Positions 42,608-51,264 of a stretch of DNA of 64,000 nt are shown piece by piece. Below the pieces are notes generated by a model. That model saw only the letters and a program-made list of their open reading frames with translations, was not told the DNA's origin and ran no database searches. The number at the start of each line of letters is the position of its first letter. The stretch's first letter is position 1. The DNA comes from Paenibacillus xylaniclasticus. Its GTDB lineage: Bacteria > Bacillota > Bacilli > Paenibacillales > Paenibacillaceae. The stretch covers positions 310,001-374,000 of the forward strand of contig NZ_BIML01000005.1 in the NCBI RefSeq assembly GCF_004001065.1. Reading direction: 5' to 3'. The position numbers and the translations under genes are program-made.

Positions 42608-43203
42608 ATGGCCCACTCGACCATTCAACTATGTAAAACCAATAATGAGCTTCAAAAAAGACTCACCGGGAGCAATGCTGCTATTATGACGGACATGGTT
42701 GTCTATCTGCGTGTTAGCAGCTTATCGGAACAGCAAATTGAACAGATCCGGCACGACTTGCTGGAATGGCGCTTGCTGCTCAGGAGAGAGGCGAAGACCT
42801 CGCTGACGTGATCGGCAGCGATTATAAAGCATTCTGTGATGAAATTGTAAGTCAGGGCACTCGCAAAACGAAGTGGGAATACGTGAAGGAAGCTATATTT
42901 ATCATAGCCAACGGAGGTGCTGTTCTGCTGCTCATCCACCTCCTGTTCATGACGTCCACCACCATTGCAGCAGCCTGGTTGATCACCTATTGGATCGGGA
43001 AGCGGTCCTTCCAGCTTTCAAGCCCGCTCGCCAAGAAGCCATATCTCGTGCAGTTTCTATGGGGAGCAGCCTTCGGAATAACGACAGTTGCATGGCTAAT
43101 CCTAGTCATCTCGCTCAAATCCGTCGTTCTATTCTCCGTACACCTGTTCGTCGTCATTGGAATGATTATTGTCCTATCGTTAATCGGAAGATGGTCGAGA
43201 TAA
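42608..43203 (+). pseudogene. DUF1048-family membrane protein, frameshifted
   Basis: Frame one (42608-42811) encodes MAHSTIQLCKTNNELQ through EQIRHDLLE and then turns to nonsense. Frame two from ATG 42766 reads MALAAQERGEDLADVIGSDY and continues to 43203 with three to four membrane helices. Joined, they give a normal ~198-residue PadR-associated DUF1048 protein (...RHDLLE-MALAAQ...). One missing A at 42764-42766 (GAATG where GAAATG is expected) explains it. Translation reinitiation at 42766 is possible but lacks a ribosome site. Confidence 0.75.
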
Positions 43204-43236
43204 GAAAGGGGCCGCTATCTATCCTGAATTGATCAA

Positions 43237-43274
43237 AAGGCGCTTTAAAGTGGCGGGCCACTTTAAAGCGCCTT
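43237..43274. terminator. 38-bp palindrome between convergent genes
   Basis: AAGGCGCTTTAAAGTGGC (43237-43254) and GCCACTTTAAAGCGCCTT (43257-43274) are perfect 18-bp arms around GG. TTTT follows on the minus strand. Probably a bidirectional terminator. Confidence 0.65.
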
Positions 43275-43293
43275 GGTCATCTCTGACTATTTG

Positions 43294-43764
43294 TTACCAT
43301 TCATATTGGCCTTTAATAACGAAGAACGAACCCCGAATCGTTCCGGCCAGCTTAGACTTCTGTCTAGCGAACTTAAACTTATCGGCCAGCTCCTTCGGAA
43401 CCTCCATCCCCTCAGACAGCTTAAACCCGACAGCCCGCTTCTTGGGGTCATCAACCGTATACATGACATTGAGTCCCAGACCGTCTTCATAGAAAACATA
43501 AGTGAATTGGATATTCTCCACTTGAAAGTGCGACGTCTCTAAAGGTTTGGCTGCAAATTCAATGCCGCGTTCTTCTTTCAAAATCCGGTTCACATAATCA
43601 AGACTCTTCTGACTTTCGCTGGCAGGTACAACCGTAAATTCGTGTTTATACTTGTTCATAAAATATCGGGCTTCATTCGCACGCAGACCAGCAAGCGCTT
43701 CGGCTACAGGTGAAGACTCCAAACCAACTGTGGACACTTGTTTGAAATCAACGACATACGACAT
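43294..43764 (-). CDS. Conserved-looking protein of unknown function
   Basis: 156 residues from the ATG at 43764, eight bases after AAAGGAG. I do not recognise a family. It has no signal peptide or membrane segment, is mixed alpha/beta with many charged residues, and has a plausible core (FTYVFYEDGLGLNVMYTVDD). Codon use matches neighbouring genes and the ribosome site is strong, so it is a real gene. It is monocistronic, between a DUF1048 gene and a TetR gene. Confidence 0.6.
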   Translation of the reverse strand: MSYVVDFKQVSTVGLESSPVAEALAGLRANEARYFMNKYKHEFTVVPASESQKSLDYVNRILKEERGIEFAAKPLETSHFQVENIQFTYVFYEDGLGLNVMYTVDDPKKRAVGFKLSEGMEVPKELADKFKFARQKSKLAGTIRGSFFVIKGQYEW

Positions 43765-43984
43765 ATCATCACTCCTTTGCACCTAGTATTCGCTATCGCC
43801 GTGGAGAAACCTTCATCCCAATCAAAAATAACCATATCATGGAAATTATTATATAATCTATATAGAGGAAACTCAACTTGTCCTATCGAAAAAGATTCAA
43901 AACATCCATGTGCGACGGTATGCATGAAATAGAAGTATGGATTCCTGTCATCAAGAAGACGCGGGCCTGAATAAAGAGAGAATA

Positions 43985-44022
43985 AAGAGTAACACCAGTG
44001 CTGCACACTGCGTGTTGCTCTT
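43985..44022 (-). terminator. Hairpin at the end of the TetR gene
   Basis: AAGAG-AACAC...GTGTT-CTCTT stem overlapping the tetR stop codon, with a T-rich tract on the minus strand (TTTATTCTC). Confidence 0.6.
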
Positions 44023-44608
44023 ATTTTCTTTTCTGAATGAATTCGATAATTTCGAGATATAAAGCCGTCATCTCTTGCGGAGTCTTATCCAGATTATTGT
44101 GAATCCACTGTTCAATTAATCCGAGAAAAGCCGAGGTTATAAAAGATAAAAAGTAGTCCATTGGCACCTTTAGATCCGCATAGAAGCTTTCGTGGTACTC
44201 TAGGTTGAAGCGCACCTTCTCGGAGAAGGCATTACGAAACCGAATGTGAAAGCCTGCCCTACCGTGATCGCTCAAAAATATTTTTAAAATGGGGGCATTC
44301 ATCTTAATGAAGCTGAATAACGCATCGGCCAGCTGCTCTTGATCGGTCTCAAACGTATGCTTAGATAAATAGCGGGATTGCAATTGATCGATATGATTGC
44401 CTAAATCCGAGAATAGCTGTTGCTCCATCTGATCAAGCAAATCGAATTTATCCAGGTAATGCAAATAGAAGGTTCCGCGGTTAATTTGCGCCGTTCTTGC
44501 AATATCTCCTACCGTTATCGATTCGAACGATTTGCCCTCCAGTAGCTGTATGAATGATTGTTGGATCAGCTGCATCGTTTTTTGTTTTTTCTCCTTATAA
44601 ATGCCCAT
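44021..44608 (-). CDS. TetR-family transcriptional regulator
   Basis: 195 residues. The helix-turn-helix is SFESITVGDIARTAQINRGT followed by FYLHYLDKFDLL; the C-terminal half (IKMNAPILKIFLSDHG...) matches the TetR_C_8 type found beside YhgE/Pip-like membrane proteins. Divergent from such a gene at 44737, so it probably represses it. The short palindrome TCAACGTGTTGA (44703-44714) in the shared region is a candidate operator. Confidence 0.88.
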   Translation of the reverse strand: MGIYKEKKQKTMQLIQQSFIQLLEGKSFESITVGDIARTAQINRGTFYLHYLDKFDLLDQMEQQLFSDLGNHIDQLQSRYLSKHTFETDQEQLADALFSFIKMNAPILKIFLSDHGRAGFHIRFRNAFSEKVRFNLEYHESFYADLKVPMDYFLSFITSAFLGLIEQWIHNNLDKTPQEMTALYLEIIEFIQKRK

Positions 44609-44736
44609 AGCGAATCCCCTTTACTCAAAATGCAACAACCTCATCCGATCTGTTCATTGCTTGTGTGCCCCCCAAATTATAAGATTAAAGCACGCTACTG
44701 ATCAACGTGTTGAATTTTGAGAAAGGGTGAAGATCA

Positions 44737-45873
44737 TTGCGACTCTTTAAGGAGAAGTTGGCGTGGGCGGCGCCTATTGCGGTTATATTGATTATCGCTT
44801 TATTCTCGGTGAACTTATTCGTTCAAGGAGATCCCAAAGCGACCAACCTGCCTGTTGCATTCATTGTCAATGATGAAGGCGAACATGTAGAGGCTGTACG
44901 AGCAGCTGTAGAACAGATGAGCAAAGGGATCGATGGCGCCGAGCCTGTCGTCGCTTTTACGAACGAGAAGGAAGAAGACATCGAACAATTATTCAAGGAC
45001 AAAAAATATTACGCTGCTTTGGTGATTCCTGAAGGCTACAATAGTGCGCTGCAAAATGCTGCGACCAACAATACAGCCGCGGCCTTACGAATCTATGTGA
45101 ACCAAGGCTTCAACATGACAGGCGCAACCTATGCGAAGACGGCACTCAACGCATTAGTGGCACAGGTCAGCGCCCAGCACTCCGCAAGCTTATTGGAGCA
45201 AATGGGCGATCAAAAAATTGATGCCAGCCAAGCTGCCGTACTCGTGAACCCGGTCGTCTCGGAGGAACAAGTATTCAATCCTGTTGCCTCTGCCACCGCG
45301 AATGGCAATGCGCCAATTCTTATGGCAATGCCTGCTTGGGTAGGTGCGTTAATTGGCGGCTTCATCTTGTTCCTGGTGACATCAGGCATAATGAAGAAGG
45401 ACGTATTAACTCGTAAGCAAACGCTGCGCATCATGGGCGGTCAAGTGCTGTTCGGTATTATTATTGCCCTGTTCTCTGGCTTTACAGTTGCAACATTAGG
45501 CTCCATTGCGGGCGTTAATATGCCAAGCTACTTCTTGGTCGGCTCGTTCGTATCCTTCGCTGCCTTCTGCTTCTTCTTATTAGTATCGGCGGTTACGGCA
45601 TGGATCGGCAAACCTGCCATTACCCTCTTCATGGTTGTTATGCTTCTTGGTATGGGAGTCATTATGATGCCGAAAGAAATGATTCCGGATTTCTTCGTCA
45701 ACTTCATTCGACCTTGGATTCCGATCCGCTTCGCCGGCGATGGATTACGTGAGATCTTCTACTTCGGCAGCGGCTTCTACACGGGCGAGTCGTTCAATAT
45801 CATTACAGGAATCGGAGCTGCCGGCTTAGCGATCTATCTGTTATCTATTTTCAAACCTTTACATCGTAAATAA
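44737..45873 (+). CDS. YhgE/Pip-like ABC-2-type membrane protein
   Basis: 378 residues; TTG start at 44737 behind AAAGGGTGAAG. One N-terminal helix (10-30) is followed by an extracellular domain (~35-190) and five to six C-terminal helices (200-375). The PVAFIVNDEG segment and the TYAKTALNALV helix match the YhgE/Pip and ABC-2 membrane group (COG1511/YhaP-like). No ATPase is linked. Members act in phage reception, ESX-type secretion or drug efflux; the role here is open. Regulated, probably, by the divergent TetR. Confidence 0.8.
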   Translation: MRLFKEKLAWAAPIAVILIIALFSVNLFVQGDPKATNLPVAFIVNDEGEHVEAVRAAVEQMSKGIDGAEPVVAFTNEKEEDIEQLFKDKKYYAALVIPEGYNSALQNAATNNTAAALRIYVNQGFNMTGATYAKTALNALVAQVSAQHSASLLEQMGDQKIDASQAAVLVNPVVSEEQVFNPVASATANGNAPILMAMPAWVGALIGGFILFLVTSGIMKKDVLTRKQTLRIMGGQVLFGIIIALFSGFTVATLGSIAGVNMPSYFLVGSFVSFAAFCFFLLVSAVTAWIGKPAITLFMVVMLLGMGVIMMPKEMIPDFFVNFIRPWIPIRFAGDGLREIFYFGSGFYTGESFNIITGIGAAGLAIYLLSIFKPLHRK

Positions 45874-45880
45874 TTTATTG

Positions 45881-45909
45881 TTGACAATTTTATTACCGAA
45901 ATATATACT
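45881..45909 (+). promoter_or_regulatory. Predicted sigma-A promoter of the first ABC/monooxygenase operon
   Basis: Perfect TTGACA (45881-45886), 17-base spacer, TATACT (45904-45909), leaving a leader of about 180 bases before ATG 46099. Confidence 0.75.
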
Positions 45910-45936
45910 AATCCCCATGAAAATACTCGGCTTTAT

Positions 45937-45983
45937 CAATGGAGTATATGTAAATAAATGCATAATAGTATGCATCTCCATTG
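45937..45983 (+). other. Leader hairpin of the first ABC/monooxygenase operon
   Basis: CAATGGAG (45937-45944) pairs with CTCCATTG (45976-45983), enclosing a second hairpin ATGCATA-ATAG-TATGCAT (45958-45975) that stacks directly on the outer stem. No T tract follows. It may be a stability or regulatory element. Confidence 0.4.
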
Positions 45984-46098
45984 TTGAAACCAGTATAATT
46001 ATGCGGGATTATTTTATACATATTTATTTCTATACGGGCTTTAACCTTCTTCATTAGGGCCGAGCCAGCTCATAAATCCGACTATTGAGGGTGGAAAA

Positions 46099-46896
46099 AT
46101 GAAGATCGAAAAAATTAAATTTGAGAAGGTTACGAAGTCATTCGTTACTCGAGCAAGAACGAATCAGAAGGAAAAGACCATCTTCACGGCAATCAAGGAC
46201 ATCGAGTTTTCCGTAAATGTAGGGGAGTTTCTCACGATCGTTGGACCGAGCGGATGCGGCAAATCGACTCTTCTCGACCTGCTGGCTGGCTTGACTGAGC
46301 CTACGAGCGGCTCGATTAAGATTGATGGACAGGAGATCAGCGGCCCGGGTTTGAATCGCGGTATTGTGTTTCAGCAATATGCGCTATTCCCATGGAAGAC
46401 GGCCAGAGGCAATATTGAATTCGGTCTGGAAGCGAAGAAGATTCCGAAGAAAGAATGGAAGAGACTGTCCGACTACTATTTGGAATTGGTAGGGTTAACC
46501 TCATTCGCTGATCGATATCCGCATGAGCTGTCCGGCGGCATGAAGCAGCGTGTCGCGATTGCGAGAAGCTTAGCTTTCAATCCAGACATTCTACTCATGG
46601 ATGAGCCGTTTGCCGCACTAGACGCGCAAACAAGGGACACCTTGCAATCGGAACTGCTCAACATATGGAAAGAAACGGGCAAGACGATTATCTTCATCAC
46701 GCACAGCATTGATGAAGCGGTGTTCTTAGGAGAGCGAGTAGTCGTATTAACGCCTAACCCGGGACGCGTGAAAAAAATCGTGCCTATTTCGCTCCCAGAT
46801 CGTCTGGAGAACAAAGATATCCATTCGAGCCCTGATTTTGTGAAGGCCCGTCATGAAATATGGCAGCTGCTTCACGAGCCTGAATTCTTCATATAG
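46099..46896 (+). CDS. ABC importer ATP-binding protein, SsuB/TauB/NrtD type
   Basis: 265 residues of the nitrate/sulfonate/taurine importer ATPase family: Walker A GPSGCGKSTLLD, Q-loop VFQQYALFPWKTARGNIEFGLE, signature HELSGGMKQRVAIARSL, Walker B LLMDEPFAALD, H-loop ITHSIDEAVFL. First gene of a five-gene operon and closely similar to its paralogue at 51285-52088. It energises uptake through the permease at 46908, with the lipoprotein at 47785 as receptor. Confidence 0.92.
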   Translation: MKIEKIKFEKVTKSFVTRARTNQKEKTIFTAIKDIEFSVNVGEFLTIVGPSGCGKSTLLDLLAGLTEPTSGSIKIDGQEISGPGLNRGIVFQQYALFPWKTARGNIEFGLEAKKIPKKEWKRLSDYYLELVGLTSFADRYPHELSGGMKQRVAIARSLAFNPDILLMDEPFAALDAQTRDTLQSELLNIWKETGKTIIFITHSIDEAVFLGERVVVLTPNPGRVKKIVPISLPDRLENKDIHSSPDFVKARHEIWQLLHEPEFFI

Positions 46897-46907
46897 GAGG
46901 TTGAACT

Positions 46908-47726
46908 ATGGAGTCCGCTTTAACGAGCAATAAGTCTTCAACCTTTCCCAAAGAAGAGACGAAAGAGAAGTTTATTGCCGCTATTAAAGACATTCTGATG
47001 CAGTCCTTGGTGATCGTGCTAATTATTCTGTTCTGGGAGATTGCACCACGGACCGGCACCGTTAATCCTGACTATTTGCCGCCGTTATCAGAAGTTTTGA
47101 AGATGGGCTGGTCGATGATTGAAAGCGGTGAATTATGGGATCACTTCTCGATTAGTATTACCCGCTCGTTGAATGGGTTTGTACTCGCTTTAATTTTCGG
47201 GATACCGATTGGCCTCTTGATCGGCTGGTATCCGCTGGTAAGGGACATTTTCAACCCGCTCTTTGAAATTTACCGGAACACATCGACATTAGCACTGCTG
47301 CCGATCTTTATTCTGTTTCTAGGTATCGGAGAAGAGTCCAAAGTCGCCCTTATCTTCTATGCATGTACGGCGGAGATTATTATCCAGACCATATCAGGTG
47401 TGAAAAATGTCGATCCTCTGCTCATTCGAGCGGCACGATCGATGAACGTTTCCTCCATTCGCATCTTTATGAAGGTGATATGGCCAGCAGCTTTGCCGAT
47501 TATTTTCGTTGGTATTCGTATGGCGGCCTCAGGATGTGTGCTTATCCTTGTTGCTGCAGAGATGATCGGCGCAAGATCCGGTCTTGGCCAGCTCATTCTA
47601 TCGTCTCAATACAATTTTGAAACCGAGAAAATGTATGTTGGCATCTTGTCCATTACATGCTTGGGCCTGCTCATTAATGCCGTTCTGAAATTGGTAGAGA
47701 AAAGGCTTCTGAAGTGGAAAGAGTAA
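46908..47726 (+). CDS. ABC importer permease, SsuC/TauC type
   Basis: 272 residues with six membrane helices. The EAA coupling loop (PLLIRAARSMNVSSIRIFMKVIWPAALPIIFVGIR) is recognisable; shortest diagnostic part is VIWPAALPIIFVGIR. The start follows AGGAGG, 11 bases after the ATPase stop. About as similar to the permease at 52110 as the neighbouring ATPases are to each other, indicating duplication of the whole transporter. Confidence 0.9.
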   Translation: MESALTSNKSSTFPKEETKEKFIAAIKDILMQSLVIVLIILFWEIAPRTGTVNPDYLPPLSEVLKMGWSMIESGELWDHFSISITRSLNGFVLALIFGIPIGLLIGWYPLVRDIFNPLFEIYRNTSTLALLPIFILFLGIGEESKVALIFYACTAEIIIQTISGVKNVDPLLIRAARSMNVSSIRIFMKVIWPAALPIIFVGIRMAASGCVLILVAAEMIGARSGLGQLILSSQYNFETEKMYVGILSITCLGLLINAVLKLVEKRLLKWKE

Positions 47727-47784
47727 TTTTTCAGGCTTACCCCGGCCTAAAGATAAATTCATATGACAAAGGAGATTGAACAAC

Positions 47785-48801
47785 ATGAAAAAATTTAAAC
47801 TTACGCTCCTCCTCGTACTGGCATTGACGTTAGTGCTATCTGCATGCGGTAAAGACAAGGATTCCTCGCAATCGAATGGAAGCGCAGACGGCGAAGACAA
47901 GGTGCTGCAATACAGCTTCGCTGATGGCAGCATTACGCTCCCTGAATTGGCAGAGGATCTGGGCTACCTGGGCGATCTTAAGCTTGAGAAGGTATCGACT
48001 ACAGGTAACGGACCGGAGCAAATCCAGCTCGTTGCAACCAAGCAGCTTGATTATGCTTACGCATTTAACGGCGCTGTCGTGAAAGCGATCGCTGAAGGTG
48101 TCGACTTAAAAGCCGTTGTAGGCGCATATGGCACGAACGAATTAACAGCGAGCGGCTTGTACGTACTCGAAGACAGCCCGATTCAATCCGCTAAAGATCT
48201 GGTTGGCAAAAAAATTGGCGTGAACACGCTCGGCGCACAGGCTGAATTTATTACAGTGCAATACTTGCGCGACAGCGGCTTGACGCCTGAAGAAATTAAG
48301 AAGGTTCAGCTCGTTGCGATTCCTTACACGACTGCAGAGCAAACGCTGCGCAGCAAGCAAGTAGACGCGATTCGCATTGGCGATATTGTGAAAGAGAAAG
48401 CACTCGAAAACGGCGGACTTCGCGAGCTGACGAACGACGTGAAGATGTTCGGCCATGGCTTTACGGGCGGCTCCTACTCCTTCAGCAAAAAGTATATCGA
48501 GCAAAACCCTAACACAGTCAAAACGTTTGTTGAAGGTGTAGCTAAAGCTTACGAGTGGACGACCACTGCATCCAAAGAAGAAGTTATTGAACGCATGGAA
48601 AACATCATTAAGAAGAGAAACCCTAACGAGTCCTATGAGAATGTCAAGCTGTGGAAGAGCACAGGCCTGCCATATGAAGGCGCGTCGATGACAGATGAAG
48701 ATTGGACGATTTGGATCGATTACTTGGTCAATGACGGTCAGATCAAGCCGCTTGAGCCAAGCGAAGTGTATACGAACGAGTTCAATCCGTACGTTAAGTA
48801 A
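47785..48801 (+). CDS. ABC importer substrate-binding lipoprotein
   Basis: 338 residues from the ATG at 47785, behind AAAGGAG. Lipoprotein signal peptide with lipobox LSAC (Cys near 19), Ser/Asp linker, then a SsuA/NMT1-type two-domain binding fold (LPELAEDLGYLGDLKLEKVS, GGSYSFSKKYIEQNP, YTNEFNPYVK at the end). It differs from typical SsuA in lacking its N-terminal pattern, so the ligand may be an organosulfur, nitrile or thiamine-precursor-like compound. Closest relative in the window is the lipoprotein at 54392. Confidence 0.88.
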   Translation: MKKFKLTLLLVLALTLVLSACGKDKDSSQSNGSADGEDKVLQYSFADGSITLPELAEDLGYLGDLKLEKVSTTGNGPEQIQLVATKQLDYAYAFNGAVVKAIAEGVDLKAVVGAYGTNELTASGLYVLEDSPIQSAKDLVGKKIGVNTLGAQAEFITVQYLRDSGLTPEEIKKVQLVAIPYTTAEQTLRSKQVDAIRIGDIVKEKALENGGLRELTNDVKMFGHGFTGGSYSFSKKYIEQNPNTVKTFVEGVAKAYEWTTTASKEEVIERMENIIKKRNPNESYENVKLWKSTGLPYEGASMTDEDWTIWIDYLVNDGQIKPLEPSEVYTNEFNPYVK

Positions 48802-48843
48802 CTTGGATTAGCATAGGGACTACATCAAGGGAGGACTTCACGA

Positions 48844-50178
48844 ATGGCTAACACACACATGAAACTCGGATTGTTCTTGACGCAGCCAGGCCACCACGTT
48901 GCAGCCTGGCGGCATCCTGAGGTAAACAAGGATTCGGTTATCAATTTCAACTTTATCAAGCATCAGCTTCTCCTAGCCGAGCAGGCGAAATTCGATTTAG
49001 TGTTTCTAGGCGATGGCATTGTAACAGGGTACGACAAAAGCAACTTCGGCAAGCAAGCTGTTGCACGATTTGAACCGCTCACCCTACTGTCGTCACTGGC
49101 AGCCGTTACGGAACATATCGGTCTCATCGGAACGGCATCTACAACATATAATGAGCCTTACAGCGTAGCGCGTATGTTCGCCTCCCTCGACCACTTAAGC
49201 GGGGGCCGGGCCGGCTGGAATATCGTTACAAGCGGCGGCAAAGAAATTGCTGACGCCTACAACGGCGTTGAGCCTCTGCATCATGAGCGCTACAAGCGCG
49301 CCAATGAATTCGTAGATGTTGTCACCAAGCTGTGGGATTCGTGGGAAGATGATGCGATTGTATTCAACCAAGAGACAGGTCAATATCTGGACACGAATAA
49401 AGTGCATCCTATTCAACATAAAGGAGAGCATTTCTCCGTCAAAGGGCCGCTTAATATTACGCGTCCCGTTCAGGGACATCCTGTCCTTGTTCAAGCAGGC
49501 TCTTCCGAGGATGGACAGGAGCTGGCAGCACGTTATGGTGAAATCGTGTTTACCGCTTGGCAGACGTTAGAGGAAGCACAAGCGTTCTACAAAAGCTTGA
49601 AGGGCCGTATGGCCAAATATAATCGCGACGCCAGCGAGCTGAAAATTATGCCTGGATTATATCCGGTCGTAGGGCGTACAGAAGAGGAAGCGAAGGCGAA
49701 GCATCAACAGCTGCTGGACCTCATCCCTGACGAGGTAGGCGTTGCCTACTTATCCGCTCACTTCGGCGTAGATCTAACGGGATATCCGGCTGACGGACCG
49801 CTTCCGGAGCTGCCGGAAATCTCGGAAATCAACGGCATTAAGAGCCGCTTCCAGCTGCTTAAGGATCTTGCGGATCGCGAGAACTTAACGATACGTCAGC
49901 TTTACCAGAGAATAGCCGGGGCGAGAGGACATAAAGAAATCGTCGGCACTCCGGAGCAAATCGCGGATCTGATGCAGGAATGGGTAGAGAAGCAAGGAGC
50001 GGACGGCTTTAATATTATGCCACCGATCCTGCCTTCCGGTATTTCCGATTTCGCTGAGCTTGTCATTCCAGAATTACAGAAGCGCGGGCTGTTCCGCACC
50101 GAGTATGAAGGGAATACGCTGCGTGACCGTGTTTCACTGAAAAGACCAGTAAGCCGGTACACAGGCAGCCTAGTATAA
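48844..50178 (+). CDS. NtaA/SnaA/DszA-family flavin-dependent monooxygenase
   Basis: 444 residues of the xenobiotic-monooxygenase branch of the luciferase-like superfamily: LGLFLTQPGHHVAAWRHPEV, FDLVFLGDGIV, TASTTYNEPYSVARMFASLDHLSGGRAGWN (diagnostic part TTYNEPYSVARMFASLDHLS), HPVLVQAGSSEDGQELAARY, and GARGHKEIVGTPEQIADLMQ. Such enzymes need FMNH2 from a separate reductase and cleave C-S or C-N bonds (YtnJ, YxeK, NtaA, DszA). The reductase is not encoded nearby. It sits between the binding protein and a second permease. Confidence 0.9.
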   Translation: MANTHMKLGLFLTQPGHHVAAWRHPEVNKDSVINFNFIKHQLLLAEQAKFDLVFLGDGIVTGYDKSNFGKQAVARFEPLTLLSSLAAVTEHIGLIGTASTTYNEPYSVARMFASLDHLSGGRAGWNIVTSGGKEIADAYNGVEPLHHERYKRANEFVDVVTKLWDSWEDDAIVFNQETGQYLDTNKVHPIQHKGEHFSVKGPLNITRPVQGHPVLVQAGSSEDGQELAARYGEIVFTAWQTLEEAQAFYKSLKGRMAKYNRDASELKIMPGLYPVVGRTEEEAKAKHQQLLDLIPDEVGVAYLSAHFGVDLTGYPADGPLPELPEISEINGIKSRFQLLKDLADRENLTIRQLYQRIAGARGHKEIVGTPEQIADLMQEWVEKQGADGFNIMPPILPSGISDFAELVIPELQKRGLFRTEYEGNTLRDRVSLKRPVSRYTGSLV

Positions 50179-50195
50179 GGACATGGTGATATATA

Positions 50196-51011
50196 ATGGC
50201 GTCTAATGTCGAAACAGAGGCTTTCATCGAGAAAGAAACGTTTTTTAACCGCGCGAGATTATTTCTTTTATTCAAGAACTCGATTCTGGTTATTGTTCTG
50301 CTTATTGCTTGGGAGGTTGCGCCTAGAACCGGTATGGTTCAAAGCGCCTTCTTCCCTCCTCTATCCGAGGTACTGCAAGCGATTTGGGATATGCTCCTAT
50401 CGGGCGCCTTGTGGGATCATGTGAGTATTAGCCTCAAACGTGCCATCACGGGCTTAATCTTAGGCATAGTCGTAGGAATTCCGCTCGGTTTATTAATTGG
50501 CTGGTCGCCTATCGTACGCAAATTATTGAATCCGATTTTCGAGCTGATGCGCAACACCGCCAAGCTGGCCATACTGCCGGTATTCATCCTATTCTTAGGA
50601 ATTGGCGAGGTGTCGAAGGTGACCTTGATTTTCTATGCCTGCATTATTCCTATTCTGCTTAATAGTATTACGGCCATTGGCACGATTGACCCATTGCTCA
50701 TCAAGTCGGCCAAATCAATGAGCATATCTCCATTGAAGCTGTTTGCCAAAGTCATTATTCCCGCCGCGCTGCCCGCCATTTTTGTCGGGATCAGAATCGC
50801 GGGTACAAGCTGCATACTCGCACTGGTTGCCGCAGAGATGCTCGGAGCTAGCGAAGGATTAGGCTTCCTCATTATCTACTCGGAGAACAGCTTCAAAATT
50901 CCGGAGATGTACGCAGGAATCCTTATCATTTCGGTTCTCGGCCTATGCATTAACTATGCTCTCGTTCTCTCGGAGCGTTACTTACTGAGATGGAAACAGC
51001 CTGTTCGATAG
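50196..51011 (+). CDS. Additional SsuC-type ABC permease
   Basis: 271 residues with six helices and the EAA loop (FAKVIIPAALPAIFVGIRIA). It ends the first operon, 17 bases after the monooxygenase gene; the ribosome site (AAGGACATGG) is weak. It has no separate ATPase or binding protein and may replace or pair with the 46908 permease using the same ATPase. A terminator follows at 51048-51084. Confidence 0.88.
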   Translation: MASNVETEAFIEKETFFNRARLFLLFKNSILVIVLLIAWEVAPRTGMVQSAFFPPLSEVLQAIWDMLLSGALWDHVSISLKRAITGLILGIVVGIPLGLLIGWSPIVRKLLNPIFELMRNTAKLAILPVFILFLGIGEVSKVTLIFYACIIPILLNSITAIGTIDPLLIKSAKSMSISPLKLFAKVIIPAALPAIFVGIRIAGTSCILALVAAEMLGASEGLGFLIIYSENSFKIPEMYAGILIISVLGLCINYALVLSERYLLRWKQPVR

Positions 51012-51047
51012 GCAGTACAAGCTGCTGTATCGACGCCATAATATCGC

Positions 51048-51084
51048 AAAGCCCCTTCCGCCTTGTCGTTGGAGGGGCTTTTTT
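51048..51084 (+). terminator. Terminator of the first ABC/monooxygenase operon
   Basis: AAAGCCCC-TCC and GGA-GGGGCTTT stem (one bulge) followed by TTTTTTC. Confidence 0.8.
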
Positions 51085-51119
51085 CTAATCCAAGCTTATT
51101 ATGATCACAAAATACAGGA

Positions 51120-51147
51120 TTGACACAATCTAGAAATGTGATACACT
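51120..51147 (+). promoter_or_regulatory. Predicted promoter of the second ABC/monooxygenase operon
   Basis: TTGACA (51120-51125), 16-base spacer, TACACT (51142-51147) with TG at 51139-51140, an extended -10. Transcription should begin near 51154. Confidence 0.7.
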
Positions 51148-51171
51148 TAACGCATAAGTTTACTTGGAATT

Positions 51172-51264
51172 AAAACCGCCATATAGAAGCCGATTAGTCG
51201 ACTAAAGGCTCCTGCTTTCACGCTTATAAGTGAAGTAGGAGTTTTTCTATATCTGGCGGTGTTT
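51172..51264 (+). ncRNA. Structured leader with intrinsic terminator (candidate attenuator or riboswitch)
   Basis: Three helices can be drawn. P1: 51175-51188 with 51245-51260 (ACCGCCA/TGGCGGT, then TATAGAA/TTCTATA, with a 2-base bulge). P2: 51189-51209 (GCC/GGC closing TTAG-TCGA-CTAA). P3: 51209-51241 (CTCCT/AGGAG, CTT-CAC/GTGAAG). P3 is followed by TTTTT at 51242-51246, so it is a plausible terminator, and the P1 strand uses part of that T tract; P1 and termination may compete. I match it to no riboswitch class I know. Confidence 0.55.

Noticed and set aside
51172-51264. Leader read as a purine or guanidine (ykkC) riboswitch
   Set aside because: The three-helix outline and the transporter type suggested it, but the conserved core sequences of those classes are not present.
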